Shown here piece by piece: positions 13,947 to 23,613 of a stretch of 64,000 nt of DNA; positions within the stretch are counted from its first letter, which is position 1; every line of letters starts with the position of its first letter. A program made the translations under genes and the position numbers. The DNA is taken from positions 1-64,000 of the forward strand of contig JAJFTJ010000002.1 of NCBI GenBank assembly GCA_021373015.1, given 5' to 3'. The stretch comes from Nitrospiraceae bacterium. Lineage in GTDB: Bacteria; Nitrospirota; Thermodesulfovibrionia; Thermodesulfovibrionales; UBA1546. The notes below the pieces were generated by a model. The model was not told the DNA's origin. It saw only the letters and a list, made by a program, of their open reading frames with translations, and ran no database searches.

Positions 13947-16757
13947 ATGTCTCAGGAAGAACTCATAATTGAGGGTGCGAGGCAGAATAATCTCAAAAAC
14001 ATTACTCTCCGGCTACCTCATAATAAAGTAATTGCAGTCACAGGCGTATCTGGTTCTGGAAAGTCATCACTTGCATTCGATACTGTTTTTGCAGAAGGCC
14101 AGTGGAGATTTATCGAATCTCTTTCAACATATGCAAGACTGTTTCTTGAAAAACTGGACAGACCTGATGTTGATGCGATACATAACATAAGACCTGCAAT
14201 AGCGCTCGAGCAGAAAAATCCTGTTAAGGGTTCTCGTTCAACAGTGGGAACGCTCACAGAGATATACGATCTGCTAAGACTTCTCTATTCTAAAATATCG
14301 GTTCCATTCTGCCCAAAATGCAATAAAGAGATAAGAAAATGGGATGCCTCACAGATTGCTTCAGAGCTTGTAGAGAAATACAACGAACAGAAGGCTGTCA
14401 TAATTTTCAATTCAAATAAATCTCCTGAATATCTGATAAAACAGGGTTTCCAGAGAATATGGCTCAATGGAGAAATACTGGAACTGCAAACAGAAGCTGA
14501 AAAATACGGAACCGTTATTAAGACGAAAAAACAAACAGAAAGCACAAAGTCTTATGATGTTGTGCTGGACAGGCTTGTTATAAAAGATGAACCCAGACTT
14601 GCAGACTCTGTGGAGATGGCATGGAGAGAAGGACATGGGAAGATTAAAGTAATAATAATCAATGCTGAAAATATAATCCGTATTTTCAGTTCAGAAAATA
14701 CATGTGAAGAATGCGATATTGAACTTCCTGAACCCTCACCGCTTCTTTTTTCTTTTAACCATCCTGTGGGCGCATGTCCTGAATGCAGGGGATTCGGAAA
14801 TGCATTGATATATGATGAAGATCTCATTGTGCCTGATAAATATATCTCTATTTCTGAAGGCGCAGTTGATATATGGGAAAAGGCTGGCTACAAGTGGTGG
14901 AGAAAACAACTTATTGCAGGCGCAAAAAAATCAGGGATAAGCCTTAAAAAACCTTACAATGAACTTTCAGCTGATGAAAAAGAAAGGCTTTTTAAGGGGA
15001 CAGATGATTTTTACGGCATAGATGATTTCTTTAAGGAGCTTGAGGGCAAGCGTTATAAGCTTCATGTGAGAGTATTCCTGAGCAGATACAGAAAGCCTGT
15101 TATATGTCCGTTATGCAAAGGAAAAAGACTGAAACGTGAAGCGCTGGCATATAAGATTTCAAATCTTGATATTGCTGAATTATGCGATCTGCCGATTTCA
15201 GAGATGGTAGGATTTTTCAAAAATTCAGACATGAGTTTTTTTCAAAGAGATATAGCAAAGGAACTTCTCAGACAGATCAATTCAAAACTTCAGTTTCTAA
15301 GCAGAGTTGGGCTTGATTATCTGAGCCTCAACAGACAGGGTAAAACTCTTTCGGGAGGAGAATACCAGAGAATAAATCTTTCCAACCAGCTTGGTTCATT
15401 TCTGACAGGAACGCTTTATGTGCTGGATGAGCCTACAGTTGGTCTGCACCCAAGGGATACAGAAAGGATTGCAAAGATAATGGCGGAGCTTTCTGATCTT
15501 GGCAATACGATAATCGTTGTAGAACATGACAGGGAAATTATTGAATCCTCTGACTGGATAGTTGAACTCGGCCCAGAAGGAGGGCATAAAGGCGGAGCTG
15601 TTATTTTCTCCGGGACAATAAAAGACTTTCTCAAGAGTGAAACCCTGACAGCTGAATTCATAAAAAACAAAGGCGTTGAAAATTCAGAGATTTGGATTCA
15701 CAAAGCCAAAGTTTCATATCCGCTTTCACGTACAAAATATCTAACGCTTTATGGCGCTTCCGGCAATAATCTTAAATCAGTTGATCTGAAGATCCCCTTG
15801 GGCACATTAACTTCGGTCACTGGTGTTTCAGGTTCAGGCAAGAGCAGTCTTGTTGTAGAAACACTTTACAGGGCGCTTGCAAGACATTTTAAGGTTGAAC
15901 CTGAAATCTCTCTGCCTTACAGGGATATTCAGGGCGCTGAATTTATAAAAAACATTAAACTTATTGACCAGACATCTCTTGGAAAAAGTCCGCGCTCAAA
16001 TGCTGTAACGTATCTTAAGATATTTGATTCGATAAGGAAGATTTTCTCAGAACAGCTAGAGTCAAGATCGCATGGATATAGTCCTGGATTCTTCTCATTT
16101 AATGTTCCAGGCGGAAGATGCGAGACATGCAGGGGTGAAGGCTATGAAAAAATGGAGATGTATTTTTTCGAAGACCTGTATGTAAAATGCGAAGAATGCA
16201 GCGGCAAGAGATACAAACCTGCAGCCTTGAATGTTCACTACAGAGGGAAAAACATAAATGATATCCTTAATATGACGGTTGATGAAGCAGCTGAGTTTTT
16301 TCATGACATTCTCCAGATAAAGAGCAGACTCTCGCTTATGCAGGAAATAGGGCTGGGTTATTTAAGAATTGGCCAGCCTGCAACAACATTCTCTGGAGGA
16401 GAGGCGCAGAGGATTAAGATTTGCGGAGAATTAATAGGCGCTGGAAGTCCCGGAACTTTTGCAAATAAAAACAAACCTCAGTATTTATACATCCTTGACG
16501 AACCCACAGTCGGACTTCATTTCAGGGACGTAAAGGCGCTGCTTATCGTGCTTCAGAAACTTGTAGATGCAGGAAATACAGTTCTAGTTATAGAGCATAA
16601 TCTTGATGTCATAAGATTATCAGACTGGATTATAGATTTAGGACCAGAAGGCGGAGAAAAAGGCGGAAGGATTATCTTCGAGGGAACACCGGGAGAATTA
16701 ATTAAATCAAAGGAATCTTATACAGGGAAATATCTTAAGAAATATTTTGAGCAATAA
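13947..16757 (+). CDS. uvrA: Excinuclease ABC subunit A
   Basis: DNA damage-recognition ATPase of nucleotide excision repair, 936 residues (typical about 940). There are two ABC modules: Walker A GVSGSGKSSL occurs near both the start and the middle, and signatures are LSGGEYQRINLSNQLGS and FSGGEAQRIKICGEL. Two Cys4 zinc modules are intact: CEECDIEL with CPECRGFG, and CETCRGEG with CEECSGKRY. No ribosome binding site is visible; an extended -10 (TGTTAAAAT, -10 at 13935-13940) puts transcription start on the ATG. Confidence 0.97.
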   Translation: MSQEELIIEGARQNNLKNITLRLPHNKVIAVTGVSGSGKSSLAFDTVFAEGQWRFIESLSTYARLFLEKLDRPDVDAIHNIRPAIALEQKNPVKGSRSTVGTLTEIYDLLRLLYSKISVPFCPKCNKEIRKWDASQIASELVEKYNEQKAVIIFNSNKSPEYLIKQGFQRIWLNGEILELQTEAEKYGTVIKTKKQTESTKSYDVVLDRLVIKDEPRLADSVEMAWREGHGKIKVIIINAENIIRIFSSENTCEECDIELPEPSPLLFSFNHPVGACPECRGFGNALIYDEDLIVPDKYISISEGAVDIWEKAGYKWWRKQLIAGAKKSGISLKKPYNELSADEKERLFKGTDDFYGIDDFFKELEGKRYKLHVRVFLSRYRKPVICPLCKGKRLKREALAYKISNLDIAELCDLPISEMVGFFKNSDMSFFQRDIAKELLRQINSKLQFLSRVGLDYLSLNRQGKTLSGGEYQRINLSNQLGSFLTGTLYVLDEPTVGLHPRDTERIAKIMAELSDLGNTIIVVEHDREIIESSDWIVELGPEGGHKGGAVIFSGTIKDFLKSETLTAEFIKNKGVENSEIWIHKAKVSYPLSRTKYLTLYGASGNNLKSVDLKIPLGTLTSVTGVSGSGKSSLVVETLYRALARHFKVEPEISLPYRDIQGAEFIKNIKLIDQTSLGKSPRSNAVTYLKIFDSIRKIFSEQLESRSHGYSPGFFSFNVPGGRCETCRGEGYEKMEMYFFEDLYVKCEECSGKRYKPAALNVHYRGKNINDILNMTVDEAAEFFHDILQIKSRLSLMQEIGLGYLRIGQPATTFSGGEAQRIKICGELIGAGSPGTFANKNKPQYLYILDEPTVGLHFRDVKALLIVLQKLVDAGNTVLVIEHNLDVIRLSDWIIDLGPEGGEKGGRIIFEGTPGELIKSKESYTGKYLKKYFEQ

Positions 16758-16801
16758 ATTTGATTTAACAAAATCAGCAAGATGTTGTACATTCTAAGAA
16801 T

Positions 16802-17233
16802 ATGGCAAAGAAGAAAAATATATTTCAAATCGCACTTTTGTTCTCAATAATTCTTTTTTCCTTGACTGGGTGCGCATCTCAGGGCGGACCGGTTCTTTAT
16901 CCTAATAATTATTTAAAAGAAGTCGGGAAAGAACAGGCTCAGAAAGACATCGAAGAGTGCGAACTTCTGGCCAGCGAATATGTACAGAAAAATCCCGGAG
17001 GCGATGTTGCAGGAAGCACTGCGGCAGGCGGAGTTTCGGGCGCAGTTATAGGCGGAGCCGGAGGAGCTGTTTTGGGGAATGTCGGAAAAGGCGCTGGTGT
17101 GGGTTCTGCAACCGGAGCTGCTGCTGGTCTGATACGAGGAATATCAAAGGCGTCAAAACCAAGTCCTGTTTATAAAAATTTTGTGAACCGCTGCCTTAAA
17201 GAAAAAGGCTACGAACCAATCGGCTGGCAGTAA
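16802..17233 (+). CDS. Glycine-zipper lipoprotein
   Basis: A 143-residue lipoprotein: signal peptide then lipobox SLTGC with Cys24 as the lipidated residue. Residues about 65-105 are a glycine-zipper (GGVSGAVIGGAGGAVLGNVG KGAG-type repeats) as found in outer-membrane-associated lipoproteins of the Rick/OmpA-linked type. The end (FVNRCLKEKGYEPIGWQ) resembles glycine-zipper family proteins. It stands alone between uvrA and gspE. Confidence 0.75.
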   Translation: MAKKKNIFQIALLFSIILFSLTGCASQGGPVLYPNNYLKEVGKEQAQKDIEECELLASEYVQKNPGGDVAGSTAAGGVSGAVIGGAGGAVLGNVGKGAGVGSATGAAAGLIRGISKASKPSPVYKNFVNRCLKEKGYEPIGWQ

Positions 17234-17276
17234 TTTCATAAGTACCACTTCTTAGGCTTTTTAGTATAATATTCCC

Positions 17277-19067
17277 ATGGTAAGAGAGAAGGTTTTTACA
17301 TTGGAATTTGCGGCGAAAGTTCTGCTTAAACGAGGGCTTATTTCAGATGATCAATACAAGGATATCATTGCAAAGGGCAATGTACAAAAAATAAGGGTAC
17401 AAAAATTACAGGATACCGCTCATCCGAGAAGACTTCATCAAACAACCTTTTCAATCCTTCCTGCAGAAATAATCGCTTCATTTGATATTGAGATCCCTGG
17501 CAAGAACGGCAGGATTCTAACAGAAGATGCAATTACAGAGGCTATTGCAGATGAAGTGAATATGGAATATAGAAAAATTGACCCGTTAAAACTTGATCTC
17601 GATGTGATTACCTCTCACGTATCAAGACCTTTTGCACTCAGACATTTGTTCATCCCAATAGAAGAAAAAGACGGTGTTGTAACAATAGCAGTTGCTGATC
17701 CTTTCAATCTCGATGCAGTTGAAAGTCTCAAAAGCGCAAGAAAGATCAAGATTAAGATTGTTTTAAGTTCCAAGTCAGATATTCTCAAGATCATCCGCGA
17801 GTTTTTCGGATTTAGGATGTCAGTGAAGGCGGCAGAGGCAGAGATGGACAGCGGGTTTGAACTCGGCAATCTTGAGCAGTATATGAAGCTCAAAGGGCAG
17901 GGCGAGATAGAGGCCAATGACCATCATATAATCAATGCTGTTGAATATCTTCTGCATTATGCATTTGACCAGAGGGCAAGTGACATACATATCGAACCAA
18001 AAAAAGAAAAATCTCATGTACGGCTGAGAATAGACGGATTACTGCATTACATACATACGATACCTAAATCAATTCATGCGCCTATTATCTCCAGAATAAA
18101 AATGCTTTCTAGAATGGATATTGCTGAGAAGCGCAGACCGCAGGATGGAAGAATAAAAACAAATTACAATGGCAAGGATATAGAGATAAGAGTATCCACT
18201 CTTCCTGTTGCATTCGGAGAAAAAATTGTCATAAGAATATTCGACCCTGAGATATTGCTTCAGGATCTTGATCAGCTGGGATTCTATCCAAGGGAGTTTC
18301 AGCTCTATAGTTCATTCATCAGAAGACCAAGCGGGATAATACTGGTTACAGGACCAACAGGAAGCGGCAAGACAACAACTCTTTATTCTACGATGAAAGA
18401 ATTATCGTCACCTGATGTGAATATCATTACCATAGAGGAACCGATCGAGATGGTTGTCGAGGAATTCAATCAGGTTGGAGTTCAGCCTGCGATCAATGTC
18501 ACATTTGCAAATATTTTAAGAACTGTGCTTCGTCAGGACCCTGATATTATTATGGTTGGTGAGATTCGAGATAAAGAGACTGCCGAGAACGCTGTGCAGT
18601 CTGCCTTAACAGGACATCTTGTGCTTTCAACTCTTCACACTAATGACGCTCCTTCTTCAGTAATAAGACTTCTTGATCTGGGCGTGCCTTCGTTTTTATT
18701 GTCGTCAACAATAATAGGAATAATTGCGCAGAGGCTTGTAAGAAAAATATGCCCGCACTGCAAAAAAGAAAAAATACTGACCGAAGAAGAAATAGAACAT
18801 CTGCAGCTAGTAAAAAAGTCTTATAAAGTTTATTTTGGCGAAGGTTGTTTGGAATGCAGAGGTACAGGTTATAAAGGCAGAACAGGGATATTTGAGATAA
18901 TGGAATTTTCGGACAAACTTAAAGCTGCCCTTACAGACAAGATAGAACTCCCTTTAATTTATGATATTGCAAAGTCAGACGGCCTTATAAATCTCAGAAA
19001 AACAGCTGTTAGAAAGATGCTGGAAGGGATCACAACATACGAAGAAGTGGTCGCGGTAACAGGATAA
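17277..19067 (+). CDS. Type II secretion / type IV pilus assembly ATPase (GspE/PilB family)
   Basis: A 596-residue secretion ATPase. The N-terminal MshEN-type domain covers roughly residues 40-165. Walker A GPTGSGKTTT is near 358-367, the Asp box IITIEEPIE follows, and then Walker B PDIIMVGEIRD and the His box LSTLHTNDAPSS. The Cys4 zinc module (CPHCKKEK near 491 and CLECRGTG) is intact. No other secretion or pilus gene is adjacent, so GspE and PilB cannot be told apart. The start has no ribosome binding site, and TATAAT at 17265-17270 makes a leaderless message likely. Confidence 0.88.
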   Translation: MVREKVFTLEFAAKVLLKRGLISDDQYKDIIAKGNVQKIRVQKLQDTAHPRRLHQTTFSILPAEIIASFDIEIPGKNGRILTEDAITEAIADEVNMEYRKIDPLKLDLDVITSHVSRPFALRHLFIPIEEKDGVVTIAVADPFNLDAVESLKSARKIKIKIVLSSKSDILKIIREFFGFRMSVKAAEAEMDSGFELGNLEQYMKLKGQGEIEANDHHIINAVEYLLHYAFDQRASDIHIEPKKEKSHVRLRIDGLLHYIHTIPKSIHAPIISRIKMLSRMDIAEKRRPQDGRIKTNYNGKDIEIRVSTLPVAFGEKIVIRIFDPEILLQDLDQLGFYPREFQLYSSFIRRPSGIILVTGPTGSGKTTTLYSTMKELSSPDVNIITIEEPIEMVVEEFNQVGVQPAINVTFANILRTVLRQDPDIIMVGEIRDKETAENAVQSALTGHLVLSTLHTNDAPSSVIRLLDLGVPSFLLSSTIIGIIAQRLVRKICPHCKKEKILTEEEIEHLQLVKKSYKVYFGEGCLECRGTGYKGRTGIFEIMEFSDKLKAALTDKIELPLIYDIAKSDGLINLRKTAVRKMLEGITTYEEVVAVTG

Positions 19068-19070
19068 AGA

Positions 19071-20045
19071 ATGCTTTTTTATACAGCTAAAAGACTGATG
19101 ATGATAGTCCCTCTTGTCTTAGGCATTACACTCATAACATTCATAGTCATTCACCTTGCTCCAGGGGATCCTGTTGAAGTTCAAACAGAGATGTCATTGA
19201 AAGCTTCGGCACAGGCAAAAGAAAATCTTAGAAAACTCTATGGTCTTGATAAGCCTGTGCATATCCAATATTTTGAATGGATCAAGAGATTCATAAAATT
19301 AGATTTTGGGAAATCGATGGTAGACGGACAAAAGGTAATAAATAAGATATTCGAAACAATCCCGATCACCTTAATTATAGCTTTACTGTCTCTGATTCTT
19401 ATATTTATTGTTGCAATACCTCTTGGGGTTTATTCTGCAACAAGACAATATTCTTTATTCGATAAAATTTCTACTGTAGGAGTATTCATAGGCTTTTCCG
19501 TGCCTGAATTTTGGCTTGCTCTTTTATTGATGATACTTTTCGGTGTTCATCTCGGATGGCTTCCGATCTCGGGAATTCAGAGTATAGATGTCTCGAATAT
19601 GAACAGCTTTGAAAGAATTCTCGACTGGATAAAACATCTGATACTTCCTGTAAGCATTACTGCATTCGGAGGACTTGCGAGCCTCAGCAGATACAGCCGT
19701 TCGAGCATGCTTGAAGTAATAAAACAGGATTACATAAGAACCGCATATGCAAAAGGATTAAGGGAACATGATGTTGTCTTCAAACATGCATTAAGAAATG
19801 CGCTTCTTCCTATTATCACAATACTCGGTCTTTCGATACCCGGGCTTATTGGCGGAAGCGTTATATTCGAGCAGATTTTTTCAATCCCAGGAATGGGAAG
19901 ATTATTTTTTTCATCAGCAATGTCGCGAGATTATCCTACTATAATGGGCATACTTACAATAGGAGCAGTGCTTACCCTCATAGGAAATCTGGTGGCTGAC
20001 ATCTCTTATGCATTTGTTGATCCAAGAATAAGGGTGAGAAAATGA
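19071..20045 (+). CDS. Oligopeptide/dipeptide-type ABC transporter permease (DppB-like)
   Basis: A 324-residue inner-membrane permease of the DppB/OppB family with six membrane helices. [11 protein letters not shown] near the N-terminus is the typical loop, and [19 protein letters not shown] is the ATPase-contact (EAA) loop. It begins 3 nt after the gspE-type gene and overlaps the next permease by 4 nt. The ATPases and the binding protein are not in the window, so the substrate (peptide, nickel or other) is unknown. Confidence 0.88.
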   Translation: MLFYTAKRLMMIVPLVLGITLITFIVIHLAPGDPVEVQTEMSLKASAQAKENLRKLYGLDKPVHIQYFEWIKRFIKLDFGKSMVDGQKVINKIFETIPITLIIALLSLILIFIVAIPLGVYSATRQYSLFDKISTVGVFIGFSVPEFWLALLLMILFGVHLGWLPISGIQSIDVSNMNSFERILDWIKHLILPVSITAFGGLASLSRYSRSSMLEVIKQDYIRTAYAKGLREHDVVFKHALRNALLPIITILGLSIPGLIGGSVIFEQIFSIPGMGRLFFSSAMSRDYPTIMGILTIGAVLTLIGNLVADISYAFVDPRIRVRK

Positions 20046-20890
20046 AACTCGGTGTAATAGTTGCTAAAAGATTTTCCAGAAACAGACTGGCCTTAATAGG
20101 TTTTTGTGCAGTTGCTCTGCTCCTGTTTTCAGCTTTGGCAGCTCCTGTTATTACGCCTCACAGCCCGACAAAAATAGATGTTCATAATATACTTTCTCCG
20201 CCTTCAATGAATCATATTTTCGGAACAGACGAACTAGGCAGAGACGTGTTTTCAAGAATGATATTTGGAAGCAGAGTTTCATTGCAGGTCGGATTTGTTG
20301 CTGTGGGAATCGCTGTAATAATCGGTATTATTGTTGGAGCAATAGCCGGTTATTACGGAGGATGGATGGATTCGATACTAATGAGATTCGTGGATGTAAT
20401 GCTTGCCATCCCGACGCTTTTTCTAATTCTTGCAGTGATAGCTGTTGTCGAGCCGAGTATTATCGTGATTATGGTTGTTATCGGAGTTACAAGCTGGATG
20501 GGAATAAGCCGTCTTGTAAGAGCGGAGTTCCTTAGCCTCAAAGAAAGAGACTTTGTTCTTGCAGCTAAATCTTTAGGGGCAAATGACATGAGAATAATAT
20601 TCAAACATATACTGCCTAATGCGCTTGCACCTGTGTTTGTCTCTGCAGCATTCAGGATTGCCGGTGCAATACTGCTTGAATCAGGACTTTCATTCCTTGG
20701 CCTTGGCGTTCAGCCGCCGACTCCAAGCTGGGGCAATATTCTTACATCAGGGAAAGACAACATTACTGTTGCGTGGTGGCTGTCGTTTTATCCGGGGATT
20801 GCAATACTAATTGCAGCCTTGAGTTATAATTTAGTCGGCGAGGGATTAAGGGATGCACTTGACCCTAGGCTATGGGATATGGAAGTATAA
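20042..20890 (+). CDS. Oligopeptide/dipeptide-type ABC transporter permease (DppC-like)
   Basis: The partner permease of the DppC/OppC family, 282 residues. [21 protein letters not shown] is the family hallmark, and [21 protein letters not shown] is the EAA loop. [15 protein letters not shown] follows near the C-terminus. ATGA overlap with the upstream permease implies coupled translation. leuD begins within 6 nt of its stop, so leucine biosynthesis genes may share the transcript. Confidence 0.88.
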   Translation: MKLGVIVAKRFSRNRLALIGFCAVALLLFSALAAPVITPHSPTKIDVHNILSPPSMNHIFGTDELGRDVFSRMIFGSRVSLQVGFVAVGIAVIIGIIVGAIAGYYGGWMDSILMRFVDVMLAIPTLFLILAVIAVVEPSIIVIMVVIGVTSWMGISRLVRAEFLSLKERDFVLAAKSLGANDMRIIFKHILPNALAPVFVSAAFRIAGAILLESGLSFLGLGVQPPTPSWGNILTSGKDNITVAWWLSFYPGIAILIAALSYNLVGEGLRDALDPRLWDMEV

Positions 20891-20896
20891 GTGACT

Positions 20897-21397
20897 ATGA
20901 TAATAAAAGGCAAAAACTGGAAATTCGGAAATGACATCGATACTGACGCAATTATTCCTGCAAGGTATCTGAATACCTCAGTCCCTGCAGAACTTGCAAA
21001 GCACATTATGGAGGACGCAGACAAAGACTTTCCTTCAAAGGTAAAGCAAGGAGACATCATTGTTGCCGGGAAAAATTTTGGATGCGGTTCTTCAAGAGAA
21101 CATGCGCCTATTGCAATCAAGGCAGCAGGGATTCAGGCGGTAGTGGCAAAAAGCTTTGCCAGGATTTTTTATCGAAACTCATTTAACATTGGTCTTCCCA
21201 TATTCGAGTCAGAAGAGGCATCTGAAAAAATATCTCAAGGCGATGAGATTGAGATAGACGCTGATAATGGGATAATAAAAAACATCTCTAAGAATGAGAC
21301 CTATAAGGCAAAGCCAATACCTCCATTTATGCAGGAGCTTATCTCAGAAGGCGGGCTTGTAGAATGGACGAAGAAAAAACTGGCATTTCAAAAATAA
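20897..21397 (+). CDS. leuD: 3-isopropylmalate dehydratase small subunit
   Basis: LeuD forms isopropylmalate isomerase with LeuC in leucine synthesis. At 166 residues it is the short, archaeal/anaerobe-type Leu[21 protein letters not shown] and the swivel-domain motif [10 protein letters not shown] are diagnostic. ATG 20897 gives the usual [10 protein letters not shown] start; a GTG at 20891, one base after the dppC stop, is an alternative that would be 2 residues longer. leuC is not in the window. leuB follows after 32 nt. Confidence 0.92.
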   Translation: MIIKGKNWKFGNDIDTDAIIPARYLNTSVPAELAKHIMEDADKDFPSKVKQGDIIVAGKNFGCGSSREHAPIAIKAAGIQAVVAKSFARIFYRNSFNIGLPIFESEEASEKISQGDEIEIDADNGIIKNISKNETYKAKPIPPFMQELISEGGLVEWTKKKLAFQK

Positions 21398-21429
21398 AAG
21401 CTTAAAAAGAAAGAGGAGAAGAAGAAATA

Positions 21430-22494
21430 ATGAAGTCTTATAACATTGCAGTTATTCCTGGAGACGGCACAGGGCCAGAGGTGATAGCAGAAGGAATAAA
21501 AGTTCTGGATGCGGCCTCTGAAAAATTCGGTTTTAAATTAGAGTATAAATATTTTGATTACGGAGGGAACAGCTATCTTAAGACAGGAGAGGTTCTGCCT
21601 GAGAATGCCGTATCAGAACTGAAAAAACATGATTCAATTTTTCTAGGGGCAATAGGCCATCCGGATGTAAAGCCCGGGATTCTGGAAAAAGGAATACTTT
21701 TGAAACTCAGGTTCGAACTTGACCAATATATAAACTTAAGACCGGTAAAACTCTATCCGGGTGTTGACTGTCCCTTAAAAGATAAAAAACCTGAAGATAT
21801 AGATTTTGTTGTTGTAAGAGAAAATACCGAGGGGCTTTATGCAGGAGCAGGCGGCGTATTAAAAAAAGGCTCGCCTGATGAAGTTGCTATTCAGGAATCA
21901 ATAAATACAAGAAAGGGTGTTGAGCGCTGCATAAGATATGCATTCGAATACTGCAAGAAGAGGAATAAAAGAAACAAACTTACTTTGTGCGGAAAGACTA
22001 ATGTCCTGACGTTTGCATTTGATCTTTGGGAAAGGACTTTTTACGAGGTCGCAAAGGAATATCCTGACATAAAAGTAGATTATGCTCATGTTGATGCAAC
22101 AACAATGTGGTTTGTGAAAAATCCCGAGTGGTTTGATGTGATTGTTACTGATAACATGTTCGGTGATATTATTACTGACCTCGGAGCAATGATTCAAGGA
22201 GGAATGGGAATTGCTGCAGGCGGCAATATAAATCCAAAGGGTGTTTCTATGTTCGAACCTATCGGTGGTTCAGCTCCTAAATACACAGGGAAAAACATTA
22301 TCAATCCATTGGCTGCAATATGCGCAGGCGGAATGATGCTTGAGCATCTGGGTGAGGATAAGGCAGGAAAGAACATTGAAGAAGCTGTAATGAAAATCAC
22401 GGGCAAACATCTTAAGAGTCTTGCTGCAGGAAAAATGGGCTATTCAACAACTGAAGTAGGAGATATGGCAGCAAAAATTCTCAAGGGAAAATAG
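21430..22494 (+). CDS. leuB: 3-isopropylmalate dehydrogenase
   Basis: NAD-dependent oxidative decarboxylase of leucine biosynthesis, 354 residues. [15 protein letters not shown] opens the fold, [16 protein letters not shown] carries the substrate-binding arginines, [11 protein letters not shown] follows, and [17 protein letters not shown] is the metal-binding segment. The phosphate-free NAD preference cannot be read with certainty; tartrate or isocitrate dehydrogenase relatives are possible, but position after leuD makes LeuB the clear choice. The ribosome binding site is AGAGGAGAAG. Confidence 0.93.
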   Translation: MKSYNIAVIPGDGTGPEVIAEGIKVLDAASEKFGFKLEYKYFDYGGNSYLKTGEVLPENAVSELKKHDSIFLGAIGHPDVKPGILEKGILLKLRFELDQYINLRPVKLYPGVDCPLKDKKPEDIDFVVVRENTEGLYAGAGGVLKKGSPDEVAIQESINTRKGVERCIRYAFEYCKKRNKRNKLTLCGKTNVLTFAFDLWERTFYEVAKEYPDIKVDYAHVDATTMWFVKNPEWFDVIVTDNMFGDIITDLGAMIQGGMGIAAGGNINPKGVSMFEPIGGSAPKYTGKNIINPLAAICAGGMMLEHLGEDKAGKNIEEAVMKITGKHLKSLAAGKMGYSTTEVGDMAAKILKGK

Positions 22495-22508
22495 AGGAAC
22501 TTTTAATC

Positions 22509-23195
22509 ATGGGGATTGAGCATAGAGATAAAAAAAGGATTCCATTCAATCAGCAGGTGCTGATAAATAACTCCATGAAAGTTAATGCGATCGATATAAG
22601 CGAGGGTGGAATTTATGTTCATACAGGAAGGATGTTTCCTGTTGGCGATATAGTTGATGCCATGATATATGTAGGATCTTCTTCTGTTAATCTCAAGGCA
22701 AGTGTTCAACACTGTCAGTTAGGCGTGGGAATGGGGCTGGAATTTGTTGAATTAACCCTGGAGCAGCAGGAAAAGCTCAGAATTCTCATGAAGGAATTAG
22801 AGACAAAGAGTTCTGCTTCAGATAAAAAACATGTTTTAATTGTTGATGATAATGATATGGTCAGAAGGATGAACAAGAGCAGGCTTGTTCTTGACGGCTA
22901 TACTGTTTTCGAAGCAAAGAACGGTCCGGAGGCAATAAAGGTATTTCAGTCCGAACATATTGACCTTGCAATAGTAGATCTTTATATGGAACCAATCGAC
23001 GGCTTTAAGCTGACAAACTTTATAAGACAGATGCCTGAGCATACAAATACCCCTGTAATAGTATTCTCAGCGCGCAGCACCCCTGAAGTAATAGATCAGG
23101 CAATGGGCGTAGGTGCAAATCTTTTCCTTGTAAAAATGACAACCTCTCCTGTAAAACTCAGCGAGAGTGTAAAATCACTTCTAAAACAAAAATAA
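22509..23195 (+). CDS. PilZ domain plus response-regulator receiver protein
   Basis: A 228-residue signalling protein. Residues about 5-98 are a PilZ domain (RDKKRIPFNQQVLI, AIDISEGGIYVHTG), which usually binds cyclic di-GMP. The second half, from about 107, is a CheY-like receiver: VLIVDDNDMVRR, phospho-acceptor Asp in DLAIVDLYMEP, and PVIVFSARSTP. No output domain follows. It lies 14 nt after leuB and 2 nt before cdd. An HD-GYP cyclic di-GMP phosphodiesterase is encoded elsewhere in the window. Confidence 0.85.
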   Translation: MGIEHRDKKRIPFNQQVLINNSMKVNAIDISEGGIYVHTGRMFPVGDIVDAMIYVGSSSVNLKASVQHCQLGVGMGLEFVELTLEQQEKLRILMKELETKSSASDKKHVLIVDDNDMVRRMNKSRLVLDGYTVFEAKNGPEAIKVFQSEHIDLAIVDLYMEPIDGFKLTNFIRQMPEHTNTPVIVFSARSTPEVIDQAMGVGANLFLVKMTTSPVKLSESVKSLLKQK

Positions 23196-23197
23196 AC

Positions 23198-23587
23198 ATG
23201 ACCCCTGAAGAAATCGATCTATTTATAGAAACCGCAAAAAAAGCAAAAGATAATGCGATTGTTCCATATTCAAGATTCAGGGTGGGCGCTGCTCTTATGA
23301 CTGCTGAAGGTGGGATATACAGAGGATGCAATATTGAAAATCCTTCTCTGATGCTGAGTTTCTGTGCAGAAAGGGCTGTGATCATTAAAGCGTTATCAGA
23401 AGGTGAAAGGCATTTCAAGGCTATGGCAATCGCATCTGACAGCAAAGACTATTGTTTCCCATGCGGCGCTTGCAGGCAGATGATCGCTGAATTTGCGCCT
23501 GACATAGAGATATATCTTGTGTCAGAAAAAGGCATTAAAAAATTCTCTATAAAAGAACTCCTTCCTCATCAGTTCAAACAAAAATAG
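23198..23587 (+). CDS. cdd: Cytidine deaminase
   Basis: Pyrimidine salvage enzyme that converts cytidine/deoxycytidine to uridine/deoxyuridine. At 129 residues it is the short homotetrameric form. PYSRFRVGAALMT binds substrate; zinc ligands and the catalytic glutamate are in SFCAERA and PCGACRQM. It starts 2 nt after the PilZ-receiver gene and is the last gene of the forward run, converging with the polyferredoxin gene. Confidence 0.95.
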   Translation: MTPEEIDLFIETAKKAKDNAIVPYSRFRVGAALMTAEGGIYRGCNIENPSLMLSFCAERAVIIKALSEGERHFKAMAIASDSKDYCFPCGACRQMIAEFAPDIEIYLVSEKGIKKFSIKELLPHQFKQK

Positions 23588-23613
23588 CGCCCTGCCCATT
23601 TTTTTCTGATTGC

